The position numbers were made by a program, and so were the translations under genes. Below, one piece after another: positions 60,589 to 64,000 of a stretch of 64,000 nucleotides of DNA (its first letter is position 1; each line of letters starts with the position of its first letter). The notes beneath the pieces were generated by a model. The model worked only from the letters and a program-made list of their open reading frames with translations, was not told the origin of the DNA and did no database searches. This DNA is from Spirochaetota bacterium (lineage in GTDB: Bacteria > Spirochaetota > UBA4802 > JAFGJZ01). The stretch spans positions 1-64,000 of the forward strand of contig JAQIBV010000004.1 of NCBI GenBank assembly GCA_027858855.1. The letters run 5' to 3'.

Positions 60589-61318
60589 TACAGTTAATCT
60601 GCTGAAGTATAATTTTCGTCAGACCTATGTGCTTTACAAGAAAGAGCTGAAGAGTTATGTCGGAAGCCCTATACTTTATATAATTATGACTGTCTTCCTT
60701 CTTTTAACAGGAGTCCTCTTCTTCAAAGACTTCTATGCGATTGGCCGAGCCGACATGAGAAGCTTTTTTAACATGCTTCCCTTCTTTTTCATGTTGCTCA
60801 TTCCGGCGATAACAATGCGACAAATTGCCGAGGAACGCAGTAAAGGTACTTTGGAGATGGTTGTCACAATGCCGGTAACAACATCGAATATTGTTACGGG
60901 TAAGTTTTTTGCATCTTTAATTGTTGTTTTACTTATGATGCTGCCAACACTTTTATATGTTGTGTCTCTTGGACTTGCGGGAGCGCCGGATTATGGAATG
61001 ATTGTAGCGGGATACATAGGGACAGTTTTTTTAGCCGCAGCCTATGTAGCTGCCGGAATATTTGCCTCATCTCTTACACATAATCAAATTATCGCGTGGT
61101 TAATAGCAACAGCTATTTGTGTTTTCTTTACGATGATAGATTTCTTTATTCAGTATATCCCGGGAAAGTTTTTCGCTATTCTTAATTATTTAAGCGCGTC
61201 TTTCCATTTTCAGAGTCTCGCTAAAGGGGTTCTTGAGTTTCGTGATATAATATATTTTGTGACTGTGAGCCTCTTTTTCATGATTCTTTCAGTACGTTCG
61301 ATCGAGGAGAGGAGATAA
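60581..61318 (+). CDS. ABC-2 type permease, GldF-like
   Basis: 245 residues from the ATG at 60581, with GGGGG 5 bases upstream; it overlaps the ATPase gene by eight bases. Six membrane helices are visible. The opening YKKELKSYVGSPILYIIMTVFLLLTGVLFF and FMLLIPAITMRQIAEERSKGTLEMVVTMPV are classic for ABC-2 permeases of the GldF/NosY/CcmB-like group. The Glu-rich EERSKGTLE cytoplasmic helix couples to the ATPase. The stop is followed after one base by the GldG-type gene. Substrate is unknown. Confidence 0.9.
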   Translation: MNNTVNLLKYNFRQTYVLYKKELKSYVGSPILYIIMTVFLLLTGVLFFKDFYAIGRADMRSFFNMLPFFFMLLIPAITMRQIAEERSKGTLEMVVTMPVTTSNIVTGKFFASLIVVLLMMLPTLLYVVSLGLAGAPDYGMIVAGYIGTVFLAAAYVAAGIFASSLTHNQIIAWLIATAICVFFTMIDFFIQYIPGKFFAILNYLSASFHFQSLAKGVLEFRDIIYFVTVSLFFMILSVRSIEERR

Positions 61319-61319
61319 A

Positions 61320-63464
61320 ATGGCTGTAAGTAATAAATTTTTAAAGCGTTTATATGAGATATCTATTGAGTTCATGCGTGAATCTGTATGTTATGTAAAA
61401 AAGTTTTTATCATCTGACGCGCATAACTATGCTTTCTATTTTGTAATTCTGATTTTACTCAATGTTTTTTCTTCAACCTACAATTTTCGTCAGGATATAA
61501 CTTCAGAGGGAGTTTATTCGCTATCACAGGCCAGTAAACATTCTGTCAGTAATCTGACCGAGCCTTTGTCGGTTCGTGTTTTCTTTTCTGACGATCTGCC
61601 GGCTCCATACAGTAATGTACGCCTGTACCTTCAAGATCTTCTTCAGGAGTATAAGAGTGCATCTGATCGTAACTTCAGTTTTGAGTTTGTGGATATGGGA
61701 TCTAATGAGGGCAAGAACATTGCACAAGCTTATGGGATTCAGCCTGCACAAATTCAGCAACGAACTGGTGATGAATTCAAAGCAACATCTGCATATATGG
61801 GTATGGTTTTTATTCATGGAGACCTTATCGATAAAATGCCACAAGTTGTACGAATGAAGGGGTTGGAGTATTCCATCACTACTTTGATAAACAAGATGCG
61901 AAGTAAGGTCGATATTCTGGCCAGAGATGAGATGGTAACCGTAACACTTTATGCATCTGATGCGTTAAAAGGTTTTAATATTAATGGATTGGCTGAATTG
62001 GATTCGGCTATGAAAGAGATTGTTGATTCAATCAGTAAAGAGAATTCAGGAAAAATTGAGTACTCCGTAGTCAAGGATATAGATGATGCAACTATAGAGT
62101 CGTTAATTTCAAGTCATGGAGTATCTCCTCTTGCCTGGGAATCGACTCGAATGCGGGACGGATCTTATGTGCCAGCAGGCCGTGGTGTTCTGGCCGTTAC
62201 CATGGAATATGGTGAAAAGTCAAAAGCTATAAATTTACCAGTTGCCTCGTCTCCGTTTGGAATGATTATTACTGGTGTTGAAGATCTTGATGCGCGTATT
62301 CGTGGATCGATAGACTCTTTAATTTCTAATAATATTACAATAGGATATGTTGCTTCCGGCTCGACCAAGGATGCAAGAAGTGCAGAGTCGGATGCCGGTT
62401 CGTTTTTACAGCTTCTTTCTGATATGTATGAAATTCAGATGATTGATCTCAATGATGGATCTGTTCCAACGACTGTTACAACACTGATAATCAACGGACC
62501 AATTCAGCCGTTTTCGAAAAAAGAGCTTTATGCCGTTGATAATTTCATTATGAGGGGAGGCAATGTTCTCTTCTTTGTAGATATGTTTCATGAAATTCGC
62601 CCTGAAGGGCAAAATGCTGCAATGCAGCAGCCAATCTTTATGCCTCTTGAAACGAATGTGCCATCTCTGCTTCAAAGTTATGGATTAACTGTTAATCAGG
62701 ATTATGTTCTGGATAAAAATTCTTTTGTAATGCAGCAGCCCGGAATGGATCCGGTGAATCTCTATTTTGCTCCGAATCTATTTGAGCAAAATCTTGACAG
62801 TGAAAGTGTAGTTACGCGCTATCTGAAACACATGCTGCTTCTTAAGACATCATCAATCGAAATTGATGATTCAGTACATGCTGCAAATGATATTAAATCA
62901 AAGATTCTTGTAAGTTCATCACCAGAGTCATGGCTTATAAGTGGTCGGATTGATCTTTCTCCATACAATGTAGAGATTCCTCCGGTTGAACAGCTTCAGT
63001 CGTATCCGCTTGCTGTACTTCTTGAGGGAAAATTCCCTTCCCATTTCAGTAATGGTAAACCGGATATTGAGGGTGAATTATCTTCTTCAATTACTGTAGA
63101 GAAGCATCTTTCCGAGGCTATTGCAGAATCAAAAATAGCTGTTATTTCAACCTCTGAGATAACAAGTGGTAACCTGCAGGATATTAATAACAATGATCCC
63201 CGTCAGCGATTTGTTTATAATAACGCGCTTTTTCTCCATAATCTTGTCGATTATATGAATGGTCTGGATGATGTTCCTCAAATGAGAAGTAAGGGGATAG
63301 AGAGTAATCTGAAAGAGGTTTCTGAGACCAGCAAAAATGTCTTCAAAATTGTTAATATAATGGCATTGCCTTTGCTTTCTATAATTATCGCATTGTTGGT
63401 GTTGCGCCTCCGAATTACACGACGCAAAAAGATTGAAAGACGATTTTCCGGGGAGGCCAAGTAA
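61320..63464 (+). CDS. GldG-like ABC accessory protein
   Basis: 714 residues. A first membrane helix at about 37-55 is followed by a long extracytoplasmic region and a final helix near 680-700 with a basic tail (RLRITRRKKIERR). The opening NFRQDITSEGVYSLSQASKHSVSNLTEPLSVRVFFS is the GldG/ABC_transp_aux signature, with the Ser-rich linker and then a DUF4350-like alpha/beta domain (VTTLIINGPIQPFSKKELYAVDNFIMRGGNVLFFVDMF). The GldG subunit is needed for the A/F/G transporter in gliding bacteria. It is tied to the next gene by a TAATG overlap. Confidence 0.85.
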   Translation: MAVSNKFLKRLYEISIEFMRESVCYVKKFLSSDAHNYAFYFVILILLNVFSSTYNFRQDITSEGVYSLSQASKHSVSNLTEPLSVRVFFSDDLPAPYSNVRLYLQDLLQEYKSASDRNFSFEFVDMGSNEGKNIAQAYGIQPAQIQQRTGDEFKATSAYMGMVFIHGDLIDKMPQVVRMKGLEYSITTLINKMRSKVDILARDEMVTVTLYASDALKGFNINGLAELDSAMKEIVDSISKENSGKIEYSVVKDIDDATIESLISSHGVSPLAWESTRMRDGSYVPAGRGVLAVTMEYGEKSKAINLPVASSPFGMIITGVEDLDARIRGSIDSLISNNITIGYVASGSTKDARSAESDAGSFLQLLSDMYEIQMIDLNDGSVPTTVTTLIINGPIQPFSKKELYAVDNFIMRGGNVLFFVDMFHEIRPEGQNAAMQQPIFMPLETNVPSLLQSYGLTVNQDYVLDKNSFVMQQPGMDPVNLYFAPNLFEQNLDSESVVTRYLKHMLLLKTSSIEIDDSVHAANDIKSKILVSSSPESWLISGRIDLSPYNVEIPPVEQLQSYPLAVLLEGKFPSHFSNGKPDIEGELSSSITVEKHLSEAIAESKIAVISTSEITSGNLQDINNNDPRQRFVYNNALFLHNLVDYMNGLDDVPQMRSKGIESNLKEVSETSKNVFKIVNIMALPLLSIIIALLVLRLRITRRKKIERRFSGEAK

Positions 63465-64000
63465 TGAATAAAGGTAAACTTTATAGTCTGATAACCATTG
63501 TTGTATTGATTTTTCTGATTTTTGCTAAAGATTTTTTTTCTGGGGTCTCTTTGCCAGAACTTCCTGAATGGAAGGGGGATCCTGATCTTATAACTATTGA
63601 TCGGGGTGATGATACTGTCCGGCTTGTGAAGAAAGGTGAAAGCTGGTTTATTAATGACACAAATTTTGAAGCTTCAGAAAACGAAGTGGCCACAATTATT
63701 TCTAAGTTAAGAACTCTCAAGTTTTTTGATAAAATATCTTCAGGTGACTCTTTAGCTCGTTATGAACTTGAAGATGAAAAGGCTCTTCGGGTTACTGTTA
63801 AATCTTCTGATACCGTTTTGATAGATCTGCTTGTTGGAAAAGAGAGTAGTGGGATGAATCAGTCCTATGTTCGCATGGTCGATGATTCTACTGTCTATCT
63901 TGCTGGAACGATTACTCCGCGTGATTTAAGAAAAAGCATTCTTGAGCTTCGCAGCAAAGAGGTTATAAAGCTTTCTTATCGCTCAATCGAATCGTTCACT
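63464..64000 (+). CDS. DUF4340-domain protein, cut by right edge
   Basis: 179 visible residues, open to the last base of the window. A membrane helix at about 8-24 (LITIVVLIFLIFAKDFF) is followed by a beta-rich extracytoplasmic part: LPEWKGDPDLITIDRGDD, VRLVKKGESWFIND, then a helical EASENEVATIISKLRTLKFFD and LLVGKESSGMNQSYVRMVDD. These phrases are typical of DUF4340, a family almost always found directly behind GldG-type genes. The start overlaps the GldG stop (TAATG). It presumably forms part of the same membrane complex; the exact role is unknown. Confidence 0.8.
   Translation, partial: MNKGKLYSLITIVVLIFLIFAKDFFSGVSLPELPEWKGDPDLITIDRGDDTVRLVKKGESWFINDTNFEASENEVATIISKLRTLKFFDKISSGDSLARYELEDEKALRVTVKSSDTVLIDLLVGKESSGMNQSYVRMVDDSTVYLAGTITPRDLRKSILELRSKEVIKLSYRSIESFT

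Overview
The window reads as chromosomal DNA of a diderm (outer-membrane) bacterium of roughly 40% GC. A member of the Spirochaetota is my best guess. The reasons are many lipoproteins with relaxed lipoboxes, a TonB-dependent outer membrane receptor, a very large kinase/ATPase/GAF/SpoIIE-type phosphatase, a GldA/F/G-type ABC system, and a small RpoS-like sigma factor with a possible sigma-54 promoter. No single gene proves the assignment, and Fibrobacterota or a related diderm phylum is an alternative. I saw no rRNA or tRNA gene, transposase, phage gene or CRISPR array.

Layout. 1-7 kb (minus strand): end of a PadR-like regulator; a receiver plus double cyclic-nucleotide-domain pair; rel and maf; a TRAM-less RNA uracil methyltransferase coupled to a stand-alone IMP cyclohydrolase. 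7-20 kb: ispG; a MacB/LolD-type ATPase and permease; then an envelope glycan/lipid cluster (two GT4 glycosyltransferases, two GT-C-type membrane proteins, a flippase-like membrane protein, a MacB-type permease without its ATPase). 20-27 kb: a cobalamin riboswitch ahead of one DUF4465 lipoprotein; uvrC with an overlapping sensor/TPR gene; a THUMP methyltransferase; two damaged genes (an acyl-CoA ligase/PlsC joined remnant and a 5'-truncated Omp85-type barrel); a PfkB-family kinase. 28-37 kb: a MATE exporter, an HHxxxDG acyltransferase and a twin-CX3C lipoprotein in a row; then exbB-exbD-exbD-tonB-TonB-dependent receptor, ending in three perfect-period 76-bp hairpin repeats.

37-46 kb: tadA, two membrane proteins (one with a PilZ domain), an MltF-like lytic transglycosylase and a 1752-residue pseudokinase/phosphatase, nearly all overlapping and so probably one transcript. 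It looks like a c-di-GMP and envelope-linked signalling operon. 46-55 kb: a NIF3-type small protein, a receiver/HATPase hybrid, a porin-like protein with a duplicated-domain lipoprotein, a DUF1624-type acyltransferase, miaA, dapA-dapB and a CBS-PAS-Fis regulator. 55-59 kb: rho-rpmE with a near-consensus promoter and a clear terminator, the RpoS-like sigma factor, and a divergent DprA. 59-64 kb: a GldA/GldF/GldG-type ABC operon with a structured leader, plus a DUF4340 protein cut by the right edge.

The most unusual items are the riboswitch-DUF4465 pair, the pseudokinase fused to an intact SpoIIE phosphatase, a roughly 60-bp structured element found twice upstream of unrelated operons, the 76-bp hairpin array, the sigma-54-like site before the sigma factor gene, and the gene remnants at 25.5-26.8 kb. 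Family assignments rest on motif recognition by eye; no database search was run.
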